Source: an uncultured Marinoscillum sp. (GTDB lineage: Bacteria; Bacteroidota; Bacteroidia; Cytophagales; MED-G16). From it: DNA of 64,000 bases. A program made the position numbers and the translations under genes. Below, piece by piece: positions 1-9,376 of this stretch (within the stretch, counting starts at the first letter, position 1; the number at the start of each line of letters is the position of its first letter). The stretch spans positions 1 to 64,000 of the forward strand of contig CABZXU010000006.1 of the NCBI GenBank assembly GCA_902529805.1, written 5' to 3'. Under the pieces are notes generated by a model. The model was not told where the DNA came from and did no database searches. It worked only from the letters and a program-made list of their open reading frames with translations.

Positions 1-59
1 TTTTATTATTAAAAAATAAAGACATAAATAGATATAAATTCCTATTTTTAGGCAAATAT
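1..59. other. Left edge, no gene supported
   Basis: These bases precede yidD. They are strongly AT-rich and I cannot assign the tail of an upstream gene with confidence. A TATATTTGC sequence on the minus strand (52-60) resembles a Bacteroidota -7 box but has no TTTG at the right distance, so I do not call it a promoter. Confidence 0.3.
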
Positions 60-290
60 ATGTCGATTTTATCTAAATTCTTAAGAAAAATATTTGTTAT
101 GCCTATATTGCTTTATCAATATTTAATATCTCCTCTCATTCCAATTTCATGTAGATTTAATCCAACTTGTTCTCAGTATTCAAAAGAAGCAATTATTAAA
201 CATGGGATATTTAAAGGTTGTATTCTATCAATAAAAAGAATAATTAAGTGTCATCCTTGGGGTGGGAGTGGCTATGATCCAGTTAGATAA
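60..290 (+). CDS. yidD: Membrane protein insertion efficiency factor YidD
   Basis: This 76-residue protein belongs to the YidD family, small membrane-associated proteins that assist insertion of inner-membrane proteins together with YidC. Both family signatures are visible: [10 protein letters not shown] with its paired cysteines near residues 31-40, and [11 protein letters not shown] near the C-terminus. An N-terminal amphipathic or hydrophobic stretch (about residues 8-30) fits membrane association. The length matches the family minimum of about 70-85 residues. The gene ends one base before the convergent nadE stop. It is not next to rpmH or rnpA here. Identification is firm; the role is taken from the family. 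Confidence 0.95.
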   Translation: MSILSKFLRKIFVMPILLYQYLISPLIPISCRFNPTCSQYSKEAIIKHGIFKGCILSIKRIIKCHPWGGSGYDPVR

Positions 291-291
291 A

Positions 292-2145
292 TTATAATTT
301 TTTCAATTCTTCTTTATAATTTCCTGATAGAATTGGAAATCTAAACCATGAGTTTGGATCTAAACTAAAATCGTCAAAGTGGAATGAAGGTGCATATCTT
401 TCTCTTTTCCATTGATTTTTACTAAAAAGAATAAAAAATTTTTTTATAAATATTTTTAAATCATCATTACTTAATTCTTTTGATTTTGATAATTCTTTGA
501 AAATATAAATAGGTGACTTAGATTTTTTTACAGCTAACCTTTCAATTTTTGTCATAATGGAATATGGCATTAAATCTTTTTCATCATTTTGATTCATTTC
601 TTTGGGTAAAAGTTCAGCTGAAGGTTTGAGTTTCAATACATTTTTTAAGCAATCGTATTTAAGTTTTTTAAAAGCATATTTTATTGTATTTAGAATAAAA
701 ATTTTATTTACTCCAGCTATTGGTGCTATGCTTCCACTTGTATCTCCATCCATTGTTGCATAACCAACTGCACTTTCACTCCTGTTAGATGTAGATAACA
801 AAAGCGAATTATTTACATTTGCCAGCATCCAGATCATTGGAGATCTCATTCTTGATTGAATATTTTGTTTTGTTAAATTATCCTTTTTCCAAGTTAATTT
901 TTGATTTAAAACTTTTTCAATTTTATTTGTAACAGATGTTACTTCATTATCAATATTCCACAAATAAAACTTTGATCCTATAAAATGAGAAATTGATTTA
1001 GCAGCATCTAAGGTTTCTGAAGTTGAATTTTTACTTTTTTGATAAGCAGTTATTAGAATTTTTTGAGTTAATTCTTTGTGAATATCTCTATTTTTTAAAT
1101 TAATTATTTTTTGATATTCTTTTTCATTTAGTTTAATCTTAAATCTATTTATAAATTTATCAAGACCAATATTTTTTATAGCTCTCTTTATCATTTCAGA
1201 AACCATAATTGCAACTGTAGCAGAATCTAATCCTCCGCTTAGAGATAAAACAAAACCATCGCAATTACTTTTTCTTTTATAATCAAATAATGCTAATGAA
1301 GAAGCATTGAAGAATTCTTCATATTGATTTCTATTATCCAATTTTTTATAATTTTTCCTATCAATTATGTACAAATTGTAATCATTAAAAGAAAACCTTT
1401 TATTTTCCCCAATTAATTTTCCATTTTGAGCAGCTATCACATGTCCATCATAAATAACTTTTCCTGATTCATTACCTAATAAATTAGTTGATAAATACGT
1501 GCAATTATATTTTCTAGAAGTTTTTATAATTAATTCTTTCCAGAATTCATATTTACCAAACGCAAAATGACTTCCTACTGGGTTAAGGATTAATAATTCT
1601 TTTTTTGTTTTTAAATAATTTATTGGTCTTTCTTTATCCCAAGCATCTCTGCAAATCTCAAAACCTATATCTAATTTTTTATTATATTCAATTTTGATTG
1701 TACCTATTGGATAGGTTTTATTATTAATATTTATTTTAGCTTTTTTACCAATTTTCCAAGATTTAAACCATCTCTTTTCATAATGTATGCCATCATTTGG
1801 AAGATTACTTTTTAATATGAATCCGACAATTTTAGAATTATTTATGATACAAATGGCATTATAAATATCATTTTTATATTTTAAAGGAAGACCAACTGCA
1901 ACAAGTATTTTGGAACAAATTGGAATTATTTTTTTTAAAATTTTAAAAGATTTTTTAATGACCCAATCGTTGAAAAAAAGATCTTGACATCCATAACCTG
2001 ATATGCATAATTCAGGTAAACAAAGTATGTTAACATTATTTGATTTTGCATCTTCAATTGATTTAATAATATTTTTATAATTTCTTTTCCAATGAATTGG
2101 AGTTTGATTTAATGAAGCAGCGGCAATTTTAATATTATTAATCAA
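292..2145 (-). CDS. nadE: Glutamine-dependent NAD(+) synthetase NadE
   Basis: The enzyme makes NAD from nicotinate adenine dinucleotide, with ammonia released from glutamine. The 617 residues hold two domains. The first (about 1-265) is a nitrilase-type glutaminase with the Glu-Lys-Cys triad visible as E45 (LPELCISGYG), K112 (LKSNLPN) and C165 (FEICRDAW). The second (about 280-617) is the NAD synthetase domain with the ATP-pyrophosphatase loop SGGLDS at 303-308. The size fits a two-domain synthetase rather than the short ammonia-dependent form. It is separated by about 50 bases from rnc upstream and may share its transcript. It provides the last step of the NAD route whose salvage genes pncA and pncB lie at 35-37 kb. 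Confidence 0.95.
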   Translation of the reverse strand: MINNIKIAAASLNQTPIHWKRNYKNIIKSIEDAKSNNVNILCLPELCISGYGCQDLFFNDWVIKKSFKILKKIIPICSKILVAVGLPLKYKNDIYNAICIINNSKIVGFILKSNLPNDGIHYEKRWFKSWKIGKKAKININNKTYPIGTIKIEYNKKLDIGFEICRDAWDKERPINYLKTKKELLILNPVGSHFAFGKYEFWKELIIKTSRKYNCTYLSTNLLGNESGKVIYDGHVIAAQNGKLIGENKRFSFNDYNLYIIDRKNYKKLDNRNQYEEFFNASSLALFDYKRKSNCDGFVLSLSGGLDSATVAIMVSEMIKRAIKNIGLDKFINRFKIKLNEKEYQKIINLKNRDIHKELTQKILITAYQKSKNSTSETLDAAKSISHFIGSKFYLWNIDNEVTSVTNKIEKVLNQKLTWKKDNLTKQNIQSRMRSPMIWMLANVNNSLLLSTSNRSESAVGYATMDGDTSGSIAPIAGVNKIFILNTIKYAFKKLKYDCLKNVLKLKPSAELLPKEMNQNDEKDLMPYSIMTKIERLAVKKSKSPIYIFKELSKSKELSNDDLKIFIKKFFILFSKNQWKRERYAPSFHFDDFSLDPNSWFRFPILSGNYKEELKKL

Positions 2146-2197
2146 AATATAGTTTTTTTTAAAATGTAAAAAAGAATATTAAACTAAATAAAAATTA

Positions 2198-2896
2198 TTA
2201 TAATTCTAATTTTTTACAAGCTAACCTTGAAGCATCTTTTTCTGCATCCTTTTTATTATTACCAAATCCTTTAGAAATTTCTTTATTTTCTATAATTAGG
2301 ATTGATTCAAATTGTGAAGAATTATTTTTTAAAGTTATTTTTTTTGTAGAAAATTTAATTAACTTTTTTTCTTTTTGAGACCATTCTAAAATTTTACTTT
2401 TGAAATTATGAGTTTTATTAACTAATTCATCAAAATTATAATAAGGAATAATTATATTTTTCACAATGTATTCTTGACAGTATTCAAATCCTACATCAAG
2501 ATAAACTGCTCCAATTATTGCTTCCAAAGCATCACCAAATATTGATTTATAATTTTTTGAAAACTCATCAATATTTTTAAAGTTAATTAATTCTTTTAAA
2601 CCAACCTTTCTACCTAAATTATTTAATGAATCTCTACTGACAATTTTAGATCTAATTTTTGTTAAAAACCCTTCATCTTTAAATGGGTATTTCTTGAAAA
2701 GATATTCTGCAACTATTAAATTTAAAACAGCATCACCAAGATATTCTAATCTCTCATTTGATTCATTTTTGTTTTTAGATTTATGAAGAAGCGCAAGCTT
2801 ATATAAATTGATGTTAACAGGTTCAAATCCAAATAAAAATAAAATGGCTTTTATTATTTTTTGATCTTCTTTTTTTATCGAATTAAACAATTTCAC
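2198..2896 (-). CDS. rnc: Ribonuclease III
   Basis: RNase III cleaves double-stranded RNA during rRNA processing and mRNA decay. The 232-residue protein has the catalytic signature ERLEYLGDAVLN (residues 48-59) and the second acidic motif GDALEAIIGAVYLD, followed by a C-terminal double-stranded RNA-binding domain (about 165-232) ending in KDAEKDASRLACKKL. Its ATG overlaps the last base of the fabF stop, so acpP, fabF and rnc form one translationally coupled unit, a common order in Bacteroidota. Confidence 0.96.
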   Translation of the reverse strand: MKLFNSIKKEDQKIIKAILFLFGFEPVNINLYKLALLHKSKNKNESNERLEYLGDAVLNLIVAEYLFKKYPFKDEGFLTKIRSKIVSRDSLNNLGRKVGLKELINFKNIDEFSKNYKSIFGDALEAIIGAVYLDVGFEYCQEYIVKNIIIPYYNFDELVNKTHNFKSKILEWSQKEKKLIKFSTKKITLKNNSSQFESILIIENKEISKGFGNNKKDAEKDASRLACKKLEL

Positions 2897-4143
2897 TAAT
2901 ATTTTTTAAATGCAATAGAAGTATTATGACCTCCAAAACCAAATGTATTGTTAATGGCAATTTTAACTTCTCTTTTTTGAGATTTATTAAATGTAAAATT
3001 TAATTTTTTATTTATTTTTTCATCATTATTAAAATAATTTATTGTTGGTGGAATTCTATCATTATCAATTGATAAGATTGACGCAATTGATTCAATTGCA
3101 CCTGCTGCACCTAAAAGATGGCCTGTCATCGATTTAGTAGAACTTATATTTATATTTTTTATATTTTCATCAAATACATTTTCAATAGCTTTAACTTCAG
3201 CTATATCACCTAGAGGAGTTGATGTGCCATGAACATTAATATAATCAATATCTTTTGAAGATATATTAGCATCTTTTAAAACATTTTTCATTACTAATTC
3301 TGCACCTTTACCTTCAGGATGAGGAGCAGTTATATGATACGCATCAGATGACATTCCAATACCAATTATTTCTGCATAAATTTTAGCATCTCTATTTAGT
3401 GCATGTTCTAATTCTTCAATAATTAATGCTCCAGAACCTTCTCCAAGAACAAAACCATCTCTATCTCTATCAAAAGGTCTTGATGCAGTTTTTGGAGAAT
3501 CATTTCTTACTGATAATGCTTTAAGAGCATTGAATCCAGCCAAAGCAGATTTATTAATTGGAGCCTCTGAGCCACCTGAAATGAATATATTACCATATCC
3601 AAGTTTAATATAATTGTAAGCATCTATTATAGCATTTGAACTTGAAGCACATGCTGAAACTGTGGCAAAATTAGGACCTTTAAGGTTATATTTTATTGAT
3701 ATAAGTCCAGGGCAAATGTCTGGAATTAATTTTGGTATAAAAAAAGGATTGAATCTAGGTATTTGATTTTCATTACTAAAATCTAGGATTTGATTTTGAA
3801 AAGTTTCCATGCCTCCAATTCCAGAACCCCAAATTACACCAAATCTATTTTTATCACATTTTGTTAAGTCAATTAAAGAATCATTAATTGCTTCTTCAGC
3901 AGCAATTAATCCATACTGAGAGAATAAGTCTAATTTTCTAGATTCTTTTTTTTCAAAAAAATCATCTGCCAGATAATTTTTTATTTGGCAGGCAAATTTG
4001 GTTTTAAAATTATCAATATTGAACCTATTAATTGATTTAGCTCCACTGACACCATTAACTAACCCTTCCCAATATTCTGAAATATTGTTTCCAATTGGAG
4101 TAATAGCTCCCATTCCAGTAACTACAACTCTTTTGTTTTTCAT
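2896..4143 (-). CDS. fabF: 3-oxoacyl-[acyl-carrier-protein] synthase II
   Basis: FabF (KAS II) condenses malonyl-ACP with acyl-ACP in fatty-acid elongation. The 415-residue thiolase-fold protein shows the Cys-His-His triad: C165 in VSACASSSN, H305 in VHGTSTPLGD and H342 in KSMTGHLLGAAG. The GFGGHN glycine motif is close to the C-terminus. The two-His arrangement separates it from FabH. It follows acpP by nine bases and is transcribed with it, placing the enzyme beside its carrier protein. Confidence 0.97.
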   Translation of the reverse strand: MKNKRVVVTGMGAITPIGNNISEYWEGLVNGVSGAKSINRFNIDNFKTKFACQIKNYLADDFFEKKESRKLDLFSQYGLIAAEEAINDSLIDLTKCDKNRFGVIWGSGIGGMETFQNQILDFSNENQIPRFNPFFIPKLIPDICPGLISIKYNLKGPNFATVSACASSSNAIIDAYNYIKLGYGNIFISGGSEAPINKSALAGFNALKALSVRNDSPKTASRPFDRDRDGFVLGEGSGALIIEELEHALNRDAKIYAEIIGIGMSSDAYHITAPHPEGKGAELVMKNVLKDANISSKDIDYINVHGTSTPLGDIAEVKAIENVFDENIKNINISSTKSMTGHLLGAAGAIESIASILSIDNDRIPPTINYFNNDEKINKKLNFTFNKSQKREVKIAINNTFGFGGHNTSIAFKKY

Positions 4144-4152
4144 TTAAAAAAA

Positions 4153-4389
4153 TTACTTGATATTATCTTGAATATATTTAATTGCTTCGCCTACTGAACT
4201 TATTTTTTCTGCATCTTGATCAGGAATTGAAATATTAAATTCTTTTTCGAATTCCATAATTAATTCAACAGTATCTAAAGAATCTGCTCCTAAATCGTTA
4301 GCAAAACTCGCTTCATTTGTAACTTCTGATTCTTCTAAACCTAATTTATCTATAATTATTTCTTTAACTTTGTTTTCTGGATTTTCCAT
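4153..4389 (-). CDS. acpP: Acyl carrier protein
   Basis: This 78-residue acidic helical protein carries growing fatty acids on a phosphopantetheine arm. The attachment serine is S37 in the motif [14 protein letters not shown]. Size and acidity are typical. It is first in the acpP-fabF-rnc transcript and has a strong promoter match at 4416-4446, so a short leader of about 20 bases is expected. Confidence 0.97.
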   Translation of the reverse strand: MENPENKVKEIIIDKLGLEESEVTNEASFANDLGADSLDTVELIMEFEKEFNISIPDQDAEKISSVGEAIKYIQDNIK

Positions 4390-4415
4390 ATTATTAAATG
4401 TTTAATTATTTAGTT

Positions 4416-4446
4416 GCAAAATTAAGTTATTTTTTTTATTTCCAAA
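4416..4446 (-). promoter_or_regulatory. Bacteroidota-type promoter of acpP-fabF-rnc
   Basis: On the minus strand TTTG (4443-4446) is followed after 18 bases by TAATTTTGC (4416-4424), a perfect fit to the TTTG / TAnnTTTG consensus of the primary sigma factor of this phylum. The inferred transcription start is near 4409, about 20 bases before the acpP ATG. The match is seen in the sequence; activity is inferred. Confidence 0.7.
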
Positions 4447-4492
4447 CTAATTATTCGTTTAACTATATATATTTTTTTTAATTTAATAATTT

Positions 4493-4924
4493 ATGATAAA
4501 AAATTATTTTGATGATATATATGATATAAATTATGATTTGTTTGGTATTGTTTCAAACATCAAAGAATACAAATTGGCATGGATTTTAAATAAAATTTTT
4601 TTTATCGATCTTGTCAAGATTGATGATCTAATAATTAAAAAGCATAATCGAAAAGTATTTCAAATCTCAAATTATCTTTATCAGTCTGATGAGTTTACTA
4701 TAAGATTATTAAAAAATAAATTAATTTATAAAATGGATCTTAATAATGAAAAATTTTTAATTCAGAAACTATCAAAATTTGATTACTTATTTCAAATTTA
4801 TAACAGTTCAACTTCATTTAATAGAAAGGAGATAATAAATAAATTAAACTCTGAAAGTTCTATTCAATTTGCTAATTTTGTCAATATAAATTTAATTAAA
4901 GAGAAAGATTTGCTCCTATTATGA
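4493..4924 (+). CDS. IPExxxVDY-family-like protein
   Basis: This 143-residue protein has no signal peptide or membrane segment and its function is unknown. Its position between a divergent acpP operon and pyk is where Flavobacteria usually carry the small IPExxxVDY protein. A degenerate version of the name motif can be read as IQKLSKFDYLF at about residues 89-99, keeping the leading Ile and the Asp-Tyr pair. Its TGA overlaps the pyk ATG by four bases, so the two genes are almost surely co-translated. The family call rests on context plus a weak motif. Confidence 0.65.
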   Translation: MIKNYFDDIYDINYDLFGIVSNIKEYKLAWILNKIFFIDLVKIDDLIIKKHNRKVFQISNYLYQSDEFTIRLLKNKLIYKMDLNNEKFLIQKLSKFDYLFQIYNSSTSFNRKEIINKLNSESSIQFANFVNINLIKEKDLLLL

Positions 4925-6357
4925 AAAAAAAGATTTTGATAAATAAAACAAAAATTATTGCAACAATAGGTCCTTCATCTTATAATAAAAAGATTTTGGA
5001 AGAGATGATTATTTCAGGTATTGATGCTGTTCGATTAAATTTTTCCCACGGCGAATATAATGAACATAAAAAAGTAATAGAAAATACTAGAAAAATCAGT
5101 AATAATTTAAATATTCCAATAGCTATTATCCAAGACCTTCAAGGTCCTAAAATCAGAATTGGAAAAATAAAAAATAATAGAGTTAAATTAATTGATGGAC
5201 AAAACCTTGATATTCAATTGAATGAGTTAATTGGTTCAAATACTTCTATTTCAATTTCTAATAAATTTTTTTTTCAAGATATTAAACCTGATGAAAATAT
5301 TTTAATTGATGATGGAAAAATAAAACTTAAAGTTTTAAGTAAGAAAAAAAAAATTATTTCTACAATAGTTGAAAGGGGAGGCTTATTGAAATCAAATAAG
5401 GGAGTCAATCTTCCTGATACTGATATATTATTATCCTCATTAACTGAGAAAGACAAAAAAGATTTAAAATTCGGATTAGAAAATGGTGTTGATTGGGTTG
5501 CATTGTCTTTTGTTAGATCTTCAAAGGATGTTAATGACCTTAGAAAAATAATTACTTCTAAAAAATTAAAAACTAAGATAATTGCTAAAATTGAGAAACC
5601 TCAAGCAATTAAGAATATTGATAAAATAATCCAATCTTCAGATGCATTAATGGTTGCTAGGGGAGATCTAGGAGTTGAAATACCAATGGAGTCGGTTCCA
5701 ATATATCAGAAAAGAATAGTAAATAAATGTAATAAACAATTTAAGCCAGTAATCATTGCTACTCAAATGTTAGAGAGTATGATAGATAGTAAAACCCCAA
5801 CAAGGGCAGAGGCTAATGATGTTGCAAATGCAGTATTAGATGGAGCAGATGCAGTAATGCTATCTGCTGAATCTGCAACAGGAAAATATCCAATTTTGAC
5901 AGTTAAAAGTATGGATAAAATAATTCATTCTGTTGAAAAAAACTCAAATATTATTTATAATAAATTTTTTGAAAAAAATAAATCATTATCAGATAGAGAG
6001 AATGATAGTTTAATTCGGTCAGCTTGTAGATTAAGTAGATTAATTAATTCTAAGGCTATAGTAACAATGACTAAGAGTGGGTATACCGGCTTAAGAGTCT
6101 CTGGGCATAGACCAAAAGCTAATATACTAATAGTTACAAATAATAAAAATTTATTAAATGTTATGAGTTTTACTTGGGGAATTAGAGGAATTATTTATGA
6201 TAAAAATGATTATATAGACAATACTATTGAAAACATTGAAAGTTTACTTATTGAAAAAAATTTTTTAAAGAAAAAAGATAAATATATAATTACAGCCTCT
6301 ATGCCATCTCATTGGAAAGGGCATACAAATATGATGAAAGTAAGTAGAGTGGAATAG
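4921..6357 (+). CDS. pyk: Pyruvate kinase
   Basis: Pyruvate kinase converts phosphoenolpyruvate and ADP into pyruvate and ATP, the last step of glycolysis. The 478-residue protein has the N-terminal TKIIATIGPSS strand, the active-site lysine in AKIEKPQAI, the metal-binding MVARGDLGVE motif and the conserved ANDVANAVLDGADAVMLSAE block. The B domain inserted at about residues 75-170 and the C-terminal allosteric domain are both present at normal length. It is coupled to the preceding IPExxxVDY-like gene by a four-base ATGA overlap. Confidence 0.97.
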   Translation: MKKKILINKTKIIATIGPSSYNKKILEEMIISGIDAVRLNFSHGEYNEHKKVIENTRKISNNLNIPIAIIQDLQGPKIRIGKIKNNRVKLIDGQNLDIQLNELIGSNTSISISNKFFFQDIKPDENILIDDGKIKLKVLSKKKKIISTIVERGGLLKSNKGVNLPDTDILLSSLTEKDKKDLKFGLENGVDWVALSFVRSSKDVNDLRKIITSKKLKTKIIAKIEKPQAIKNIDKIIQSSDALMVARGDLGVEIPMESVPIYQKRIVNKCNKQFKPVIIATQMLESMIDSKTPTRAEANDVANAVLDGADAVMLSAESATGKYPILTVKSMDKIIHSVEKNSNIIYNKFFEKNKSLSDRENDSLIRSACRLSRLINSKAIVTMTKSGYTGLRVSGHRPKANILIVTNNKNLLNVMSFTWGIRGIIYDKNDYIDNTIENIESLLIEKNFLKKKDKYIITASMPSHWKGHTNMMKVSRVE

Positions 6358-6363
6358 CTTTAA

Positions 6364-7122
6364 CTAGATAGAAATTTTTAAACAATCGTATGCCATTTTT
6401 ACATTTTTAGGTAAAATTTTTGATGTTTCTCTATGTAATCCTAAATTATGACTTATATGTGTTAAATATGTTTTTTTTACTTTTAACTCTTTTATAATTG
6501 ATAAAGCTTCATCTAAATTAAAATGTGAAACATGCTTATCTTTTTGTAAGCAGTTTATAACTAAGACTTCTGATCCAACTATCTTTTTTTTTTCATTATT
6601 AGATATGAAATTTGCATCTGTTATATATGTGAAATTATTAATTCTATAACCTAAAACATCTAATTTATTATGTTTTACTTTTATTGGTTTTATTAATATT
6701 CCATTCGTTTTAAATTCATTATTTATATAATTAATTGATAATTTAGGTAATGCTTTATAATTATTTTTTTTAAATATATAAGAGTAATCATTTATTATTT
6801 GGTTCATAGTTTTTTTATTACCATAAATAGGAATTTTTTTTTTTAAAAAAAAATTAAATGATCTAATATCATCAATTCCTCCAGTATGATCTTTATGAGC
6901 ATGTGTATATAAAATAAAATCTAAATTTTTAATTTTTTCTTTTAATGCTTGTTGTCTAAAATCAGGACCAGTATCAATTATAATATTTGTGTTATTATAC
7001 TTTATATAAATTGATGATCTTAATCTTTTATCTTTGATATTCTTAGATTGACATATTTTACAGTCACATCCAATAACAGGAATACCTTGAGAAGTTCCGG
7101 TTCCTAAAAAAGTAACCTCCAT
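6364..7122 (-). CDS. MBL-fold metallo-hydrolase, PhnP-like
   Basis: This 252-residue protein is a metallo-beta-lactamase-fold hydrolase. The metal motif HAHKDH is at residues 74-79, GTGTSQG opens the protein, and LTHISHNLGLH near the C-terminus supplies a further histidine. A Cys cluster C19-x-C21-x2-C24 (GCDCKIC) resembles the extra zinc site of PhnP-type phosphodiesterases. The natural substrate is unknown and no phosphonate genes are nearby. It starts directly after an 87-residue conserved protein, with no spacer, so they are likely one transcript. Confidence 0.85.
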   Translation of the reverse strand: MEVTFLGTGTSQGIPVIGCDCKICQSKNIKDKRLRSSIYIKYNNTNIIIDTGPDFRQQALKEKIKNLDFILYTHAHKDHTGGIDDIRSFNFFLKKKIPIYGNKKTMNQIINDYSYIFKKNNYKALPKLSINYINNEFKTNGILIKPIKVKHNKLDVLGYRINNFTYITDANFISNNEKKKIVGSEVLVINCLQKDKHVSHFNLDEALSIIKELKVKKTYLTHISHNLGLHRETSKILPKNVKMAYDCLKISI

Positions 7123-7386
7123 CTAAATTAACTTTATCTTACTTAAAATTTTTAAATTCTCTTCTTGAATTTTATCTGAACTATAATTAAGAGAGTTTAA
7201 TATTTTTATAATGGTATTTATTTTACCTTCTGTGGTATAATATTTATTTATAATTACTACTTTTTCATTTTTTAAAATACAAAACCCCGATTTAAAATTT
7301 CCTTTTTCGAATCTTAATTTATATCCTATATCAGGAAAAATATTTTCTAATTTTTTTTGAAATTGTTTTGAGTATTTTAATTCCAT
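7123..7386 (-). CDS. Small conserved protein of unknown function
   Basis: The 87-residue product has no signal peptide, membrane segment or catalytic motif. It shows a charged N-terminal helix followed by a strand-rich core (FKSGFCILKNEKVVIINKYY) and a helical tail. I recall similar small proteins next to this type of metallo-hydrolase in Flavobacteria, but I have no functional name. Its stop codon abuts the ATG of the downstream hydrolase with zero spacing, which suggests a functional or at least translational link. Confidence 0.7.
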   Translation of the reverse strand: MELKYSKQFQKKLENIFPDIGYKLRFEKGNFKSGFCILKNEKVVIINKYYTTEGKINTIIKILNSLNYSSDKIQEENLKILSKIKLI

Positions 7387-7422
7387 TAAATTTTATTTAA
7401 TTATAATTAAATATTGAAAATT

Positions 7423-8340
7423 ATGACTAAAATATTAAAAAAATATTTAATTGTTATATTAGGACCTACAGCCTCAGGAAAAACAAGTTTAGCAATCAAA
7501 GTTGCTAAAAAACTAAAATGTGAAATTATTTCAGCAGACTCAAGACAGTTTTTTAAGGAAATGAATATTGGAACAGCTAAACCTAATGAAAAAGAATTAT
7601 CAAAAATTAAGCATCATTTTATAAATAATTTGTCAGTTAACGATGAATATAATGCTGGCAGTTTTGAAAATGATGCATTAAAAACCTTAGATAATCTTTA
7701 TAAAAAATCTAATTACGTAATCATGACTGGTGGTTCTGGTCTTTATATTGATGCTGTTTGTTATGGTTTAGATCCTTTTCCTAAAATTCCTATAGAATTT
7801 CGTGAAAAATTAATATATGAATTCAAAAGAAAAGGATTGAAAAATTTACTAAATGAGCTAAAAATTAAAGATATAAAATATTATGAAAAAGTAGATAAAA
7901 ATAATTTTCATAGGATAATTAGGGCTTTAGAAGTAATAAGGTTTTCAGGTAAAAGATTCTCTGATTTTAGAAAGAATTCTAAAAAGAAAAGAAATTTTCA
8001 AATAATTAAAATTGGAATTGAACATAAAAAAGAAAAACTTCATAAACTTATTGATAGGAGAGTAGATTTAATGGTCCATGATGGTTTATTTAATGAAGTT
8101 AAAGATTTGATAAAACATAAAAATAAAAATGCTTTAAATGCTGTAGGTTATAAAGAAGTTTTTAAATATTTCAAAAACAAAAAAACAAAAAAAGAAATTA
8201 TAAATGAGATAAAAATTAACACAAAAAAATACGCAAAAAGACAAAATACATGGTTTTATAAAGATAATGATGTGAAGTGGTTTGAAATTGATTTTGAAAA
8301 AATAATGAATTATATAAATAAACAAATTAATAATTATTAA
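7423..8340 (+). CDS. miaA: tRNA dimethylallyltransferase MiaA
   Basis: MiaA transfers a dimethylallyl group to A37 of tRNAs that read codons starting with U. The protein shows the P-loop GPTASGKTSLA near the N-terminus, the substrate motif SADSRQFFKEMNIGTAKP, GGSGLYIDAV and the C-terminal TKKYAKRQNTWF. I place the start at the ATG at 7423 (305 residues); an in-frame TTG nine bases upstream is a less likely start. The 3' end overlaps the convergent pfkA end by 14 bases. Confidence 0.95.
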   Translation: MTKILKKYLIVILGPTASGKTSLAIKVAKKLKCEIISADSRQFFKEMNIGTAKPNEKELSKIKHHFINNLSVNDEYNAGSFENDALKTLDNLYKKSNYVIMTGGSGLYIDAVCYGLDPFPKIPIEFREKLIYEFKRKGLKNLLNELKIKDIKYYEKVDKNNFHRIIRALEVIRFSGKRFSDFRKNSKKKRNFQIIKIGIEHKKEKLHKLIDRRVDLMVHDGLFNEVKDLIKHKNKNALNAVGYKEVFKYFKNKKTKKEIINEIKINTKKYAKRQNTWFYKDNDVKWFEIDFEKIMNYINKQINNY

Positions 8341-9304
8341 TTATTTCAGTGATTTTAAAAAGATTTTTATTTATTTCTTTTTTTGTTTTAATAGATTTCT
8401 CAAGATCTAAAAAAGTAACCTTACCATTAATGATTCCAATCATTTTACTTTTACCTTTTTTAATTATTTCATTTACTGAATAATAACCCAACAGAGAGCT
8501 GTTAATTCTATCTTTTTCACATGGACTTCCACCTCTTTGAATATGACCCAAAATAGAAAATCTAACGTTTGAATTTTTCATCCTTTTTTGAACATATTCT
8601 GTTATTTTGTCTATTGGACCTAAGTTACATCCTTCAGCATAAATAATAATAATAGATTTTTTTTTAATATTTATTTTTCTGATTTTATTTACTAAAAAAT
8701 CAAGATTTTTAATTTTTATTTCGGGAATCATAATTAATTCTGCTCCAGTAACATTTCCTGCATGAATAGCTAAATGTCCTGAATTTCTTCCCATAACTTC
8801 AATAAAAAAAATTGTTTCATGAGATGATGCAGTATCTCTTATTTTATCTACAGAATCCATAATTGTTTGAACTGCAGTATTAAAACCTATAGAATAATCA
8901 GATCCATATATATCATTATCAATAGTAGAAGGAATCCCAATCACTGGAATTTTAAATTCTTTTGAAAGGATCGAGGCTCCTTTAAATGACCCATCTCCTC
9001 CCAAAACTATAAGCCCATCTATATTTTCTTTTATTAAGTTATTGTATGCAATTTTTCTATACTTTTTTTGTTTAAATTCTTCACATCTATTTGTTTTAAG
9101 GATAGTTCCACCTTTATGAAGCATATTTCCAACACTTTCTGGAGATAAATTGATAAAGTTAGAATTTAGAAGTCCTTTAAATCCATATTCTATACCTGTT
9201 ACATATATATTTTTTTTATATGCAGCTCTAACAACAGACCTTATACAAGCATTCATTCCAGGCGCATCTCCTCCAGAAGTTAAAATTCCAATTCTTTTAA
9301 TCAT
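8327..9304 (-). CDS. pfkA: ATP-dependent 6-phosphofructokinase
   Basis: Phosphofructokinase phosphorylates fructose 6-phosphate, the committed step of glycolysis. The 325-residue length is that of the bacterial ATP enzyme. Motifs seen in order: SGGDAPGMNA (nucleotide site), GGDGSFKGA, where the Gly rather than Asp after the Asp points to ATP rather than pyrophosphate, STIDNDIYGSDYSIGFNTA with the catalytic Asp, EVMGRNSGHLA and GHIQRGGSP. With pyk, gap and pdhB it anchors a full lower glycolysis in this genome. Confidence 0.96.
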   Translation of the reverse strand: MIKRIGILTSGGDAPGMNACIRSVVRAAYKKNIYVTGIEYGFKGLLNSNFINLSPESVGNMLHKGGTILKTNRCEEFKQKKYRKIAYNNLIKENIDGLIVLGGDGSFKGASILSKEFKIPVIGIPSTIDNDIYGSDYSIGFNTAVQTIMDSVDKIRDTASSHETIFFIEVMGRNSGHLAIHAGNVTGAELIMIPEIKIKNLDFLVNKIRKINIKKKSIIIIYAEGCNLGPIDKITEYVQKRMKNSNVRFSILGHIQRGGSPCEKDRINSSLLGYYSVNEIIKKGKSKMIGIINGKVTFLDLEKSIKTKKEINKNLFKITEIINNY

Positions 9305-9376
9305 AATGTTATTTTAATGTAAAAGATTAAATTTAATAACAGTATTTTTGACGAATATAATTTTTTTTTAATAAAA

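Noticed and set aside
52..60. TATATTTGC on the minus strand as a promoter
   Set aside because: No TTTG box at 17-23 bases, and it overlaps the yidD start codon.
9343..9350. TATTTTTG upstream of the glycosyltransferase gene as a promoter
   Set aside because: Matches the -7 box but no TTTG occurs at the required distance; too weak in AT-rich DNA.
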